A stretch of DNA of 64,000 nt, from NCBI GenBank assembly GCA_937883755.1, contig CAKZYA010000012.1, positions 59,143 through 123,142 on the forward strand, read 5' to 3'. The notes under the pieces are model-generated. The model ran no database searches. It had not been told where the DNA came from and worked only from the letters and a program-made list of their open reading frames with translations. The stretch comes from an uncultured Flammeovirgaceae bacterium (lineage in GTDB: Bacteria > Bacteroidota > Bacteroidia > Cytophagales > Cyclobacteriaceae). Shown here piece after piece: positions 55,509 through 63,939 of the stretch (position 1 is its first letter; each line of letters begins with the position of its first letter). A program made the position numbers and the translations under genes.

Positions 55509-56993
55509 ATGATAAAATATATAAAAACTAGTCTGGTCATATTCGCTATGCTAATAGCGAATGCCTGTACTGAGGATTTTGCCGAACTTAACACCAACCC
55601 CAACCAGTTACCTGACCTAGACGTTGGTTTTCAGTTGGGACGGGCGATGATTGCCTCATCAGATAGTCGGTTCGAGTATTGGCGGTCTAATCTGATTTAC
55701 CCTACTGCTATTGCCCAGCAGGCCACCAATACCTGGTGGACAGGGAATACCTACGGAATTAGTGATCAGTGGGCAGGAGCTTGGTGGGAGCGGTATTATA
55801 CTGGCTACGGCAAAAACCTTACTGATTTGATTGCTCGGGCTGATCCAGAAACCGAATCGAATACCATCCAGGCGGCTCGTATTTTTCGGGTGCACTTGTT
55901 TCAGCGGTTAACTGATCTTTACGGCGATGCGCCTTGGTTCGGGGCGGGTAAAGGCTTTTTAGAAGCTAACTTTACTCCTGAATACGATACCCAGGAGGCT
56001 ATCTACGATGATTTGATTAAAGAAGTCACTGAGGCATCAGCCGCTCTAAATGAATCTCAACCTGAGGTTCGGGGTGATGTAATATTCGATGGTGACATTA
56101 GCAAGTGGAAGAAGTTTGCCAATTCTCTACGCCTACGTCTTGGCATGCGGTTGAGTGAAGTAAATCCTGCCAAAGCAGAGACCGAAGTAAGTGCTGCATT
56201 TGCGGCAGGAGTAATGGCCAGTTTAGATGACCAACCGGTATTTGTTCACGATGTTAACTTTCAGAATGGTAACTCGCAGGTAGTTCGTTCTGATCATTTC
56301 TTCTTGCACAATACAATGGTAGAATTTATGAAATCTACCAACGATCCTCGCCTGACCGTTTACGGTGGTGTGTACGTAGATGGCGATAAAATAGATGTAC
56401 CCGTTGAAGAATTCTACGGACTTCCGCTTGGGGGGCAATCGGCTGAAAATCCAGCAGCACCTGAAGCTCCGTTAGCCCGTATCAATCTTGACCACTTTAG
56501 CCAACTCGAGGTACCTTACGTACACATGCGTTACGTTGAAGTAGAGCTATTATTAGCGGAAGCAGCAGCTCGAGGGTGGATTGCTTCTGATGCAGCCATG
56601 CACTACGAAGCGGGAGTAACTGCTGGCATGAAAATGTGGGAGATTTATCCCGGTAATCCTACAATTGCGGATGCTGATATTGCGGCGTATCTAGCTGCTA
56701 ATCCCTATGACGGAAGTTCGTTAGATGCTGCTCTAGAGACGATCAATATGCAGTTCTGGGTGAGTATGTTCATGAACGGCTTCGAGTCGTATGCTAACTA
56801 CCGCCGAACTAATATTCCTAATTTGGCGCCTAGCACCCATCCGTCACGGGCAATTAATACTGTCCCGTTAAAGATGCCTTATCCTGTTCGGGAAGATGGT
56901 GACAACAAAGCGAACTTTCAGCCAGCTGTGGCTAAGCAAAACGTAACCGGAACCAACGACTTGAGTGGTAAGGTCTGGTGGGACGTGAACTAA
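55509..56993 (+). CDS. SusD/RagB-family surface lipoprotein (SusD-like_2)
   Basis: This 494-residue lipoprotein has the lipobox ANAC (Cys20) followed by TEDFAELNTNPNQ, a typical SusD start. Tetratricopeptide-like helices and QATNTWWTG and RADPETES-type segments follow. The end has FWVSMFMNGFESYANYRRTNIPNL and MPYPVRE, diagnostic of the SusD-like_2 group. It caps the SusC barrel and binds the substrate. A strong terminator lies right after the stop. Confidence 0.93.
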   Translation: MIKYIKTSLVIFAMLIANACTEDFAELNTNPNQLPDLDVGFQLGRAMIASSDSRFEYWRSNLIYPTAIAQQATNTWWTGNTYGISDQWAGAWWERYYTGYGKNLTDLIARADPETESNTIQAARIFRVHLFQRLTDLYGDAPWFGAGKGFLEANFTPEYDTQEAIYDDLIKEVTEASAALNESQPEVRGDVIFDGDISKWKKFANSLRLRLGMRLSEVNPAKAETEVSAAFAAGVMASLDDQPVFVHDVNFQNGNSQVVRSDHFFLHNTMVEFMKSTNDPRLTVYGGVYVDGDKIDVPVEEFYGLPLGGQSAENPAAPEAPLARINLDHFSQLEVPYVHMRYVEVELLLAEAAARGWIASDAAMHYEAGVTAGMKMWEIYPGNPTIADADIAAYLAANPYDGSSLDAALETINMQFWVSMFMNGFESYANYRRTNIPNLAPSTHPSRAINTVPLKMPYPVREDGDNKANFQPAVAKQNVTGTNDLSGKVWWDVN

Positions 56994-57014
56994 TTTTATC
57001 TATCATTTAATACG

Positions 57015-57048
57015 AAAGGGAAGTCAGCAACAGTTGGTTTCCCTTTTT
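57015..57048 (+). terminator. intrinsic terminator after the SusD-like gene
   Basis: A 14-pair stem (57015-57028 with 57033-57046, four G-T pairs) with a 4-base loop is followed by a T-run at 57044-57048. It lies only 18 bases before the cutC start codon. Confidence 0.8.
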
Positions 57049-57066
57049 AATTACTACACACTTTTT

Positions 57067-57792
57067 ATGAAGAGAGTGCTGGAAATATGCGTAGATTCTT
57101 TAGAATCAGCATTAGTTGCCCAAGAGGCGGGCGCCGATCGGGTAGAACTATGCAGTTGCCTGGAAGTAGGAGGAATTACTCCCGACCCAGCCTTGTTCTT
57201 ATTAGCTAGAGAAAAATTATCTATCCCAATTCACGTACTGATTCGCCCTCGGATCGGAAACTTTTTTTATTCAGCTACCGAGCAATCGGTCATTCTAAAA
57301 AGTATTAAGTTTTTTAAACAGTACGGAGCTGATGCTGTGGTAGTTGGGGCGTTACAATCAGATAATACACTGGATCTAGATTTTTTATCTGAAATGCTGG
57401 AAACAGCATCATCAATATCAGTAACCTTTCACCGGGCTTTTGATCTAGTTGATAACCCACTAACGGTTTTCGCTCAGCTAGAAGAATTGGGTATATCCCG
57501 GGTTTTGACCTCAGGGCAAAAAGAATCAGCGATAGAGGGCACTGCTTTGCTGGAACAACTTGTCGAGCGATCTTCGCTAACTAAAATCTTAGCAGGTGGC
57601 GGAGTCAACAGCCAAAATGTAGTAAAATTGCTGGACACAGGAATCAATGAAGTTCATGCCTCAGCCCGGAAGGTAGCTCTAGGAAACACAATACCTGGTA
57701 AAATATCCTTATCAAAACTAAACCCCGATGAGTACCGAGTAGCCGATTTTCAGGAGATTGTTAACTTGCGAAACCAACTTGACAACTACTAA
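57067..57792 (+). CDS. cutC: CutC family protein
   Basis: This 241-residue CutC TIM-barrel protein starts at the ATG at 57067; the longer frame from a TTG at 57034 lies within the terminator and is not credible. The family motifs are LEICVDSLESALVAQEAGADRVELCS, LEVGGITPDPAL, VLIRPRIGNFFYS, VVVGALQ, TFHRAFDLVDNP and ILAGGGVNSQN. CutC was linked to copper tolerance, but its true activity is unsettled. Because a terminator precedes it closely, it is probably transcribed by read-through or from a promoter inside susD. The EEP gene follows 4 bases later. Confidence 0.9.
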   Translation: MKRVLEICVDSLESALVAQEAGADRVELCSCLEVGGITPDPALFLLAREKLSIPIHVLIRPRIGNFFYSATEQSVILKSIKFFKQYGADAVVVGALQSDNTLDLDFLSEMLETASSISVTFHRAFDLVDNPLTVFAQLEELGISRVLTSGQKESAIEGTALLEQLVERSSLTKILAGGGVNSQNVVKLLDTGINEVHASARKVALGNTIPGKISLSKLNPDEYRVADFQEIVNLRNQLDNY

Positions 57793-57796
57793 CCTT

Positions 57797-58639
57797 ATGT
57801 TCAGTAAGATAATCCTGATTTTCTTTTCACTACTTGTTATGAGTTGCGCTGAACCTTCCCCAACACTGAAAGTCATCTCATTCAATATTCGTTACGACAA
57901 TCCCGGCGATAGCGAGCACCGATGGGATAACCGGAAAGAGCGAGTAGTAAATCTCCTAAAATTTTATCAAGCTGATGTGTTTGGGCTGCAAGAAGCATTA
58001 CATCATCAGGTCACTCACGTAGAAGAGCATTTCCCAAACTACCGTAGGGTAGGAGTAGGGCGTGATGATGGTAAAATGAAGGGGGAGTACTCGCCCATTT
58101 TTTATGATACTACCAAATTGCAAAGTATTGATGAAGGAACATTCTGGCTTTCCACTACTCCTGAGAAACCCAGCAAAGACTGGGATGCCGCACTTCCTCG
58201 CATTGCCACCTGGGTTATCTTGCAAAAGAAGTCTACGGAAGAAAATATATTGGTCTGTAATACCCACTTTGACCATCGGGGAGAGGTTGCCCGTTTGGAA
58301 AGTGCCAAACTACTCCAGAAGAAATTACCTGCTCTGGCCGATGGTACTCCAGTTATTTTAATGGGTGATTTTAACAGTGATCCTGATTCAGCCCCTTACC
58401 AAGCTTTGAATGATGGAAACAATTTAGTGGATGCTTATGTGTCAAGTGAGCTTCCGCCGGTTGGCCCGGAAAAAAGTTTTAGCGGGTTTGTCGTGACTCC
58501 CGATTTACCGGGTGACCGAATTGACCATATTTTTGTAAGCCCATCGCTGAAAGTGCTTCGCTATGCAGTAATCAGTGAAGAGAAGGCTGGATCTTATCCA
58601 TCCGATCATTTTCCGGTATTTGCTGAAATTAGTAACTAA
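57797..58639 (+). CDS. endonuclease/exonuclease/phosphatase (EEP) family lipoprotein
   Basis: This 280-residue protein starts at ATG 57797 (a longer TTG-started frame begins at 57758). A lipobox is seen at VMSC followed by Ala-Glu. EEP-fold motifs: SFNIRYDNP, VFGLQEALHHQV, VCNTHFDHRGEVA, ILMGDFNSDPDS and a final YPSDHFPVFAEI with the catalytic His-Asp pair (SDH). Members act on phosphodiesters, for example sphingomyelin, nucleotides or sugar phosphates. A membrane-bound lipoprotein form is common in Bacteroidota. Its substrate is unknown. Confidence 0.85.
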   Translation: MFSKIILIFFSLLVMSCAEPSPTLKVISFNIRYDNPGDSEHRWDNRKERVVNLLKFYQADVFGLQEALHHQVTHVEEHFPNYRRVGVGRDDGKMKGEYSPIFYDTTKLQSIDEGTFWLSTTPEKPSKDWDAALPRIATWVILQKKSTEENILVCNTHFDHRGEVARLESAKLLQKKLPALADGTPVILMGDFNSDPDSAPYQALNDGNNLVDAYVSSELPPVGPEKSFSGFVVTPDLPGDRIDHIFVSPSLKVLRYAVISEEKAGSYPSDHFPVFAEISN

Positions 58640-58684
58640 CCTTTTTGTCAACATATATTTTCTTAACCCTAACCATCTCATTTT

Positions 58685-59704
58685 ATGAAATATCTCACTA
58701 TAATATTCTTGGTATCTATATTGATCTGTTGTACCACCGTAGATTCTTCTAAGTCTGAAGCTGATGAGCCCTCGACTGCTCAACCAGAAGTTGAAAATAA
58801 GTGGGTAACTGTTGACATTGAGGGTGAGCCACTAGCTCGTCATGAAAATGCCTTTACCGAAATAAACGGTAAGTTTTACCTGATTGGTGGAAGAAATAAT
58901 AAACCCATCAATATTTATGACCCGGAGACGAATCAGTGGACAGAAGGAGCTACGCCACCGCTGGAGATGCATCACTTTCAGGCTTTGCCCTTTCAGAATA
59001 AAATTTATGTGCTAGGAGCATTTACCGGAGGCTTTCCCCACGAAACCCCTATCCCTGATATTTATAGTTACGATCCAGCGACTGATGAGTGGATAAAAGA
59101 AGTAAGTATTCCCGAAAATCGGAGGCGGGGAGCAGCAGGAGTTGTTGCTTATCAAGATAAAATCTACATGCTCTGCGGTATTCAGGACGGACACTACGAT
59201 GGGCACGTAGCCTGGCTTGATGAATACGATCCGGCGACAGGAGAATGGACAGAATTACCGGATGCCCCACGCCCTCGAGATCATTTTCAGGGTGCAGTAA
59301 AGGGGACTAAACTTTATGCGGCGGGTGGACGAAATACTTCCGCTAAAACCAAGCAGACCATGGAGCTTACCATCAATGAGATAGATGTTTATGATTTTTC
59401 TACTGGTGAGTGGGCAACCCTAGAAAACCCACTACCTACCGAAAGAGCGGGAACTACCTCAATTGTTGTTGACGATCAACTCATTGTTATTGGAGGTGAA
59501 AGTGGCTCGCAAGTTCCTGCTCACAGTGAGGTTGAGGCTCTAGACCTCAAGAAACTCGTCTGGCGAGTGTGGCCTTCTCTGGAACAGGGGCGCCACGGAA
59601 CTCAGGGCTTTCTTCACAAGGGTAGTCTTTACATCGCTGCGGGCAGCGGAGATCGAGGAGGCGGACCTGAGCTTACTAGTCTGGAAAAATTTAGCTTGGA
59701 ATAG
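58685..59704 (+). CDS. kelch-repeat lipoprotein
   Basis: This 339-residue lipoprotein has the lipobox LICC (about Cys15-16) followed by Thr-Thr. Kelch repeats of about 50 residues are spaced through it: NGKFYLIGGRNNK, NKIYVLGAFTGG, DKIYMLCGIQDG, GTKLYAAGGRNT, DDQLIVIGGESG and GSLYIAAGSGD, each with paired Gly-Gly and later Tyr/Trp. They would form one six-bladed propeller. It may bind carbohydrate or protein at the surface. It closes the plus-strand run from susC. Confidence 0.8.
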   Translation: MKYLTIIFLVSILICCTTVDSSKSEADEPSTAQPEVENKWVTVDIEGEPLARHENAFTEINGKFYLIGGRNNKPINIYDPETNQWTEGATPPLEMHHFQALPFQNKIYVLGAFTGGFPHETPIPDIYSYDPATDEWIKEVSIPENRRRGAAGVVAYQDKIYMLCGIQDGHYDGHVAWLDEYDPATGEWTELPDAPRPRDHFQGAVKGTKLYAAGGRNTSAKTKQTMELTINEIDVYDFSTGEWATLENPLPTERAGTTSIVVDDQLIVIGGESGSQVPAHSEVEALDLKKLVWRVWPSLEQGRHGTQGFLHKGSLYIAAGSGDRGGGPELTSLEKFSLE

Positions 59705-59750
59705 CGAATTATTAAAAGAATGAGATTGAAGTGGTGTGATTTTTGTAAAA

Positions 59751-59781
59751 AAAATAGGTAGACAGAAGTGCTACCTATTTT
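59751..59781. terminator. 11-bp hairpin, bidirectional terminator-like
   Basis: AAAATAGGTAG (59751-59761) pairs perfectly with CTACCTATTTT (59771-59781) with a 9-base loop. An A-run before it gives a U-run on the minus strand; the stem ends in T on the plus strand. It may end transcripts of both flanking genes. Confidence 0.6.
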
Positions 59782-59871
59782 CCCAGTAATGAAGAAGTAA
59801 ACAGTGGGAAGTAAAAATGCAATCTATTGATTTTGGGCAAATCTACCCACTTTTTTAGGAAAAAATTAGCT

Positions 59872-59904
59872 AAATCAGTCTGTATAGGCTGATTTTACTT
59901 TTTT
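59872..59904 (+). terminator. intrinsic terminator, plus strand
   Basis: Stem 59872-59880 with 59887-59895 (nine pairs, one G-T), loop of six, then a run of six T at 59899-59904. A second terminator for the kelch gene is likely. Confidence 0.6.
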
Positions 59905-60137
59905 GATACTACTTAATATCACTTTCATACTATTTGCCTCATAACCACCGACGAATTTTGTGCGAGTACTTAGTATATGTTTCGCTAAATTTGGTGAAGA
60001 GTACCTTTTCCTCTGGCTTAATTTGAAATTAATTGAGGCAGATTACAGATAGCGAAGTATCAGGAAAGATAAGAGATGAGCAAGCCGCACTGCCCAAGAG
60101 CTACTAAATACAAAAGCGGTAGTAAGTAGCGAAAGTA

Positions 60138-61373
60138 TTAAGCAGCAGTCAGTTGCTTGAATTTAGACTTCTCAAAGCGCTCTCGGGCATAATTCCCATC
60201 TACCGTAAAGGATTTAATCTCGGTTTGAGAAGGTAACTCATACATGGCATCAGTAATGATTGCCTCGCAGATAGAGCGTAAACCTCGGGCACCCAGTTTG
60301 TACTCAATTGCCTTTTCAACAATGTAGTCCAAGGCTGAGTCATCAAAAGTAATATCAATACCCTCCATCTGAAACAGCTTATGGTACTGTTTAGTCAGAG
60401 CATTTTTAGGCTCGGTCAGAATCATTTTGAGTGTTTCTCGACTCAATGGATCAAGGTGGGTAAGCACCGGTAATCGTCCAATTAGCTCGGGTATTAATCC
60501 GTATTGTTTTAAGTCTTGAGCCGTGACGTACTGCAACAGGTTATCTCTATCGACTCGTAAATCAGAAGTATTAGTTTTAGTCTGGGTAAATCCGAGGGGT
60601 TGAGTATTCAGTCGGTTAGCGATTAATCGTGAAATACCGTCAAAAGCACCACCGCACACAAACAAGATGTGCTCTGTATTGATCGCAATCATCTTCTGAT
60701 CGGGATGCTTGCGGCCACCTTGCGGAGGAACATTCACACTAGTACCTTCCAGCAGCTTGAGCATCGCTTGCTGAACTCCTTCACCGCTCACATCACGAGT
60801 GATGGAGGGGTTATCCGATTTACGGGCAATTTTATCTATTTCATCAATGTAGACAATCCCCCGTTCAGCGGCCTCAACGTCGTAATCAGCAGCCTGAAGT
60901 AGGCGGGTTAAAATGCTTTCAACATCTTCTCCTACGTAGCCCGCTTCGGTCAGGACTGTAGCATCAGCAATGCAGAAAGGTACCTGCAGGATTTTCGCCA
61001 AAGTACGGGCTAGATAAGTTTTTCCAGTTCCCGTTTCGCCTACCATCACGATATTCGACTTCTCAATCATAATCTCTTCACTATCATCCCGTTGCATTAG
61101 CCGCTTGTAGTGATTATAAACCGCTACCGACATCACCTTTTTAGCATCATCCTGACCTACTACATACTCGTCGAGGTGCTTCTTTATTTCTTTGGGCTTG
61201 ATGAGCGTGAACTCTGGATTCGTAGTTTTTCCCTTGATCTTGAGTTCTTCCTCTAAAATTTGCTGGGCTTGGTTAATGCAGAAATTGCAGATGTGGGCAT
61301 TGATCCCAGAAATCATGAGGTCGACATCTTTCTTGGTTCTTCCACAGAAGGAGCAGGTAATTTGCTGAGGCAT
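60138..61373 (-). CDS. clpX: ATP-dependent Clp protease ATP-binding subunit ClpX
   Basis: This 411-residue AAA+ unfoldase has the N-terminal zinc domain (Cys7, Cys10, Cys29, Cys32), Walker A GETGTGKT at 112-119, Walker B IVYIDEID and the [18 protein letters not shown] segment used for substrate translocation. It feeds ClpP, whose gene is directly upstream with an 81-base gap holding a 12-bp hairpin. Last gene of the run tig-clpP-clpX. Confidence 0.97.
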   Translation of the reverse strand: MPQQITCSFCGRTKKDVDLMISGINAHICNFCINQAQQILEEELKIKGKTTNPEFTLIKPKEIKKHLDEYVVGQDDAKKVMSVAVYNHYKRLMQRDDSEEIMIEKSNIVMVGETGTGKTYLARTLAKILQVPFCIADATVLTEAGYVGEDVESILTRLLQAADYDVEAAERGIVYIDEIDKIARKSDNPSITRDVSGEGVQQAMLKLLEGTSVNVPPQGGRKHPDQKMIAINTEHILFVCGGAFDGISRLIANRLNTQPLGFTQTKTNTSDLRVDRDNLLQYVTAQDLKQYGLIPELIGRLPVLTHLDPLSRETLKMILTEPKNALTKQYHKLFQMEGIDITFDDSALDYIVEKAIEYKLGARGLRSICEAIITDAMYELPSQTEIKSFTVDGNYARERFEKSKFKQLTAA

Positions 61374-61403
61374 AAATCGCAGCGATTAGTTGTCAGTAGA
61401 AAG

Positions 61404-61433
61404 CGTAAACGGGAAGATAAGTTCCCGTTTACG
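61404..61433 (-). terminator. 12-bp perfect intercistronic hairpin between clpP and clpX
   Basis: CGTAAACGGGAA (61404-61415) pairs perfectly with TTCCCGTTTACG (61422-61433) with a 6-base loop. No U-run follows on the minus strand, so it probably protects or partly separates the clpP transcript from clpX rather than ending it. Confidence 0.55.
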
Positions 61434-61454
61434 GAAATGGGAAGTTAGCAATAA

Positions 61455-62147
61455 TTATGACTCTTTCTTAACCTTAGAAGTAACCCCTCGGTCGAGTACT
61501 TCATCAATAAGCCCGTATTCCTTAGCTTCAGTAGGGCGCATCCAGTAGTCACGGTCAGAATCCTGCTCAATCTTCTCGAAAGTTTGTCCGCTATGGTCAG
61601 CCAGAATCTGGTATAGGTCTTGACGAAGTTCCAGGGTCTGCTTTAGGGTAATCTCCATATCTCTTGATTGCCCTTGCATTCCACCACTCGGCTGGTGAAT
61701 CATGATACGGGCATGAGGAAGAGCCGCTCGTTTATTCTCGGCACCCCCCGCCAGAAGTACCGCACCCATTGAAGCTGCCAGACCAGTACAGATAGTAGCT
61801 ACGTCAGGAGTAACGAACTGCATAGTGTCATACATACCTAGCCCAGCGTAGACTGATCCACCGGGGCTGTTAATGTACAGTGAGATGTCTTTTTTCGGAT
61901 CTACTGACTGTAAAAACAAGAGCTGGGCGGTGATGATGTTGGCGATGCCTTCTTCTACTTGCATTCCCAGAAAGATTATCCGATCCATAATCAGACGAGA
62001 AAACACGTCAATTTCCCGGAAATTGGTAGGACGCTCTTCAATCACGGCTCGAGTCATATTTTCTACCCGATGTACATAGCTGTCGAAAGTTAATCCATTA
62101 ATTCCTTGGCCTTTTACGGCGTATTTACGAAATTCTTCTTTGTTCAT
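61455..62147 (-). CDS. clpP: ATP-dependent Clp protease proteolytic subunit ClpP
   Basis: This 230-residue serine protease has the catalytic Ser126 (GLAASMGAV), His151 (IMIHQPSGG) and Asp200 (DRDYWM). The N-terminal extension of about 25 residues before the axial loop is usual for Bacteroidota. It forms a barrel with ClpX caps. Gene order tig-clpP-clpX is conserved in many bacteria. Confidence 0.97.
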   Translation of the reverse strand: MNKEEFRKYAVKGQGINGLTFDSYVHRVENMTRAVIEERPTNFREIDVFSRLIMDRIIFLGMQVEEGIANIITAQLLFLQSVDPKKDISLYINSPGGSVYAGLGMYDTMQFVTPDVATICTGLAASMGAVLLAGGAENKRAALPHARIMIHQPSGGMQGQSRDMEITLKQTLELRQDLYQILADHSGQTFEKIEQDSDRDYWMRPTEAKEYGLIDEVLDRGVTSKVKKES

Positions 62148-62231
62148 TGGAAATAGTGGTTTGTAAATGAATAACTATTAGAGTAAGACGGCAAGTTAGC
62201 AATCTTATTGTAAGAAGGTAGTTGGTGTAAG

Positions 62232-63569
62232 TTATTCGGTTTCTTCCGCAACTTTATTAAAGTCGTCTACACTTACCTCTTTTTCCTCAATGGTGACTTT
62301 CTCTTTAATGTGATCAAAGACTTTTTCTGATTGCACTTGGCTAAATACCTGCATATAGTTATTTCCGTTTTCGCCTTTCAGGTAGTTATCCACAATAGGA
62401 TCAAATCGTTCGTCTTCCCCAAAATCAGAGCCTTGCATGCCAAACTGAGAGAGCACTAACTCACGAGCTTTGCTTTTTACATCTTCGTGCTTAGCCTGAA
62501 TTTCCTCGTCTTTAGCAATTTTTTCACTGATTAAGCTCCACTTCAAGTCTTGAAGGTAAGCGTCAAATTGCTCATTGATTTTTTCTTCGTCTAGTTCTTC
62601 ATTCTGGCGCGACAAAATCCATCGTTTCAAGAAGCCTTCGGGTAATTGAATGTCCGTTTGCTCAATGTAGTGGTTTCGGATACTTCTGGATAATAATGCA
62701 CCGCTTTCGCGCTCATAGTTTTCTTGGATATTCTCCTTTACCTTCTCCCGAAACTCGTCTTCGTTGCTGACAGTATCTTTACCAAAGATTTGGTCAAAAA
62801 ATTCTTGATTTACCTCAGCCAGCACAGGACGGCTGATCTCAGTAACGGTAAAAGTATACTCACCATTTACATCAGCTACCTCATCGCTCTTTTTTCCCAA
62901 CAAAAAGGCTACATCTACGTCTTCGGGAAAGACAGTACGAATATCAAAACTCACTGAGTCACCTTCCTTTAGCCCTGAGAATTGAGCTCTTTGCTCTTCA
63001 GGCACTATGTTGGTGTTGATCTCAGTCTCATGCGATGTATCAGCATCTACTTGAATTGTACCTTTGAGCGTATCCTCGGCCTGGCTCTCTTCAACATTTT
63101 CGCTAGTACTAAGTCGTTTGCGCAGGTTGTCAATAGATTCATCTACCGTTTCTTCGGTGAGGGTAATGCTATGCTTAGTAACCTTCACCTGATCCGACAA
63201 TTCGTAGGAGAAGTCATTAACTAAACCCAAGTCGTAGCTAAAAGAAAACTCATTTTGGTTTTCCCAGTCAATGTTTTCAGCTTCGCTTAGGTCGGGTAGG
63301 GGCTCACCCACTACTTTCAGATTATTCTCCTGAATATACTGAGGTACTGATTGGGAAAGCAACTCATTAATTTCTTCTACCTTGATTGCCTTACCGTACA
63401 TTTTTTTGATTACTCCCGAAGGAACTTTGCCAGGACGGAAGCCCTTTAGGTTTACTTGCTTGCGGTACTGCTTTACCTTTTGCTCAATTTTAGGTTCATA
63501 GTCGCCCGGAAAAAGACGGATATTTAGGGTAGCTTCGTTGTTTTCCTTTTTATCAAGTGTAATATCCAA
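62232..63569 (-). CDS. tig: trigger factor
   Basis: This 445-residue ribosome-bound chaperone has the ribosome-binding GFRPGKVP motif (about 44-51), a reduced PPIase-like middle with a poorly conserved FKBP core and a long helical C-terminal arm. Bacteroidota trigger factors often have this shape. The start codon is TTG (MDITLDKK reads from it); no in-frame ATG lies upstream before the terminator hairpin. It lies 77 bases downstream of tRNA-Leu, with a terminator between. Confidence 0.93.
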   Translation of the reverse strand: MDITLDKKENNEATLNIRLFPGDYEPKIEQKVKQYRKQVNLKGFRPGKVPSGVIKKMYGKAIKVEEINELLSQSVPQYIQENNLKVVGEPLPDLSEAENIDWENQNEFSFSYDLGLVNDFSYELSDQVKVTKHSITLTEETVDESIDNLRKRLSTSENVEESQAEDTLKGTIQVDADTSHETEINTNIVPEEQRAQFSGLKEGDSVSFDIRTVFPEDVDVAFLLGKKSDEVADVNGEYTFTVTEISRPVLAEVNQEFFDQIFGKDTVSNEDEFREKVKENIQENYERESGALLSRSIRNHYIEQTDIQLPEGFLKRWILSRQNEELDEEKINEQFDAYLQDLKWSLISEKIAKDEEIQAKHEDVKSKARELVLSQFGMQGSDFGEDERFDPIVDNYLKGENGNNYMQVFSQVQSEKVFDHIKEKVTIEEKEVSVDDFNKVAEETE

Positions 63570-63591
63570 GGTTATTTGGTTTAGGTATGAA

Positions 63592-63632
63592 ACAAAAACC
63601 CTCTTCTCAAAAACGGGTGGATGAGAAGAGGG
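63592..63632 (-). terminator. intrinsic terminator between tRNA-Leu and tig
   Basis: CCCTCTTCTC (63599-63608) pairs perfectly with GAGAAGAGGG (63623-63632) over 10 bp with a 14-base loop. On the minus strand it is followed by TTTTTGTTT (63592-63598 region). It ends the tRNA transcript, at least in part, before tig. Confidence 0.8.
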
Positions 63633-63645
63633 CTGCAGAAAGATG

Positions 63646-63727
63646 TGCGGATGGAGGGACTCGAACCCCCATGCCTCGCGGCGCTAGATCCTAAGTCTAG
63701 TGCGTCTACCAATTTCGCCACATCCGC
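63646..63727 (-). tRNA. tRNA-Leu (anticodon UAG)
   Basis: The 82-base minus-strand gene folds into a cloverleaf: acceptor GCGGATG/CATCCGC with A as discriminator, a typical Leu D-arm, anticodon stem CTAGA/TCTAG with the 7-base loop CTTAGGA (anticodon TAG at 63691-63693, reading CUA), a long variable arm as in class II tRNAs and a T-arm with TTCGAGT. The 3' CCA is not encoded. A consensus promoter lies just upstream. Confidence 0.97.
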
Positions 63728-63743
63728 CTTCAAAAATAGATTG

Positions 63744-63773
63744 CAAATGTAGTGTTATTTGCGATTATTTCAA
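63744..63773 (-). promoter_or_regulatory. consensus Bacteroidota promoter of tRNA-Leu
   Basis: On the minus strand TTG (63771-63773) is followed by exactly 19 bases and TACATTTG (63744-63751), an exact match to TTG-N19-TAnnTTTG. The tRNA 5' end at 63727 is 17 bases downstream, leaving a short leader. Confidence 0.8.
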
Positions 63774-63909
63774 TACACGAACGCGAAAATATTAAGGAGA
63801 GTTTATTAAGGCTTTAAAAAGTTGCGGCATTTCGAGTGATAGAGCGTTTGGGTGTTATCGTATTAGAGTTTTTTACGTCTTGGTCTTATGCATTTAGCGC
63901 ATTTAATAA

Positions 63910-63939
63910 ACATGGATTATTGTCTATGTAATCTTTTTT
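63910..63939 (+). terminator. weak terminator-like hairpin near window end
   Basis: ACATGGA (63910-63916) pairs with TCTATGT (63923-63929) including one G-T pair, loop of six, followed by six T (63934-63939). No plus-strand gene precedes it. An ATG at 63984 could start the next gene, but too few codons are in the window to judge. Confidence 0.3.

Larger units (their letters stand above)
59705..60137. other. intergenic region, 433 bases, several hairpins
   Basis: This is the largest non-coding gap. It contains the hairpins at 59751-59781 and 59872-59904, a 15-base palindrome TTAATTT-G-AAATTAA at 60018-60032, and AT-rich sequence; no credible gene is seen. Kelch (plus) and clpX (minus) genes both end into it. 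Confidence 0.6.

Noticed and set aside
52196..59704. Calling the SusC/SusD region a polysaccharide utilisation locus
   Set aside because: No glycoside hydrolase, lyase, sulfatase or sensor gene lies next to the pair; CutC, EEP and kelch proteins do not define a glycan target.
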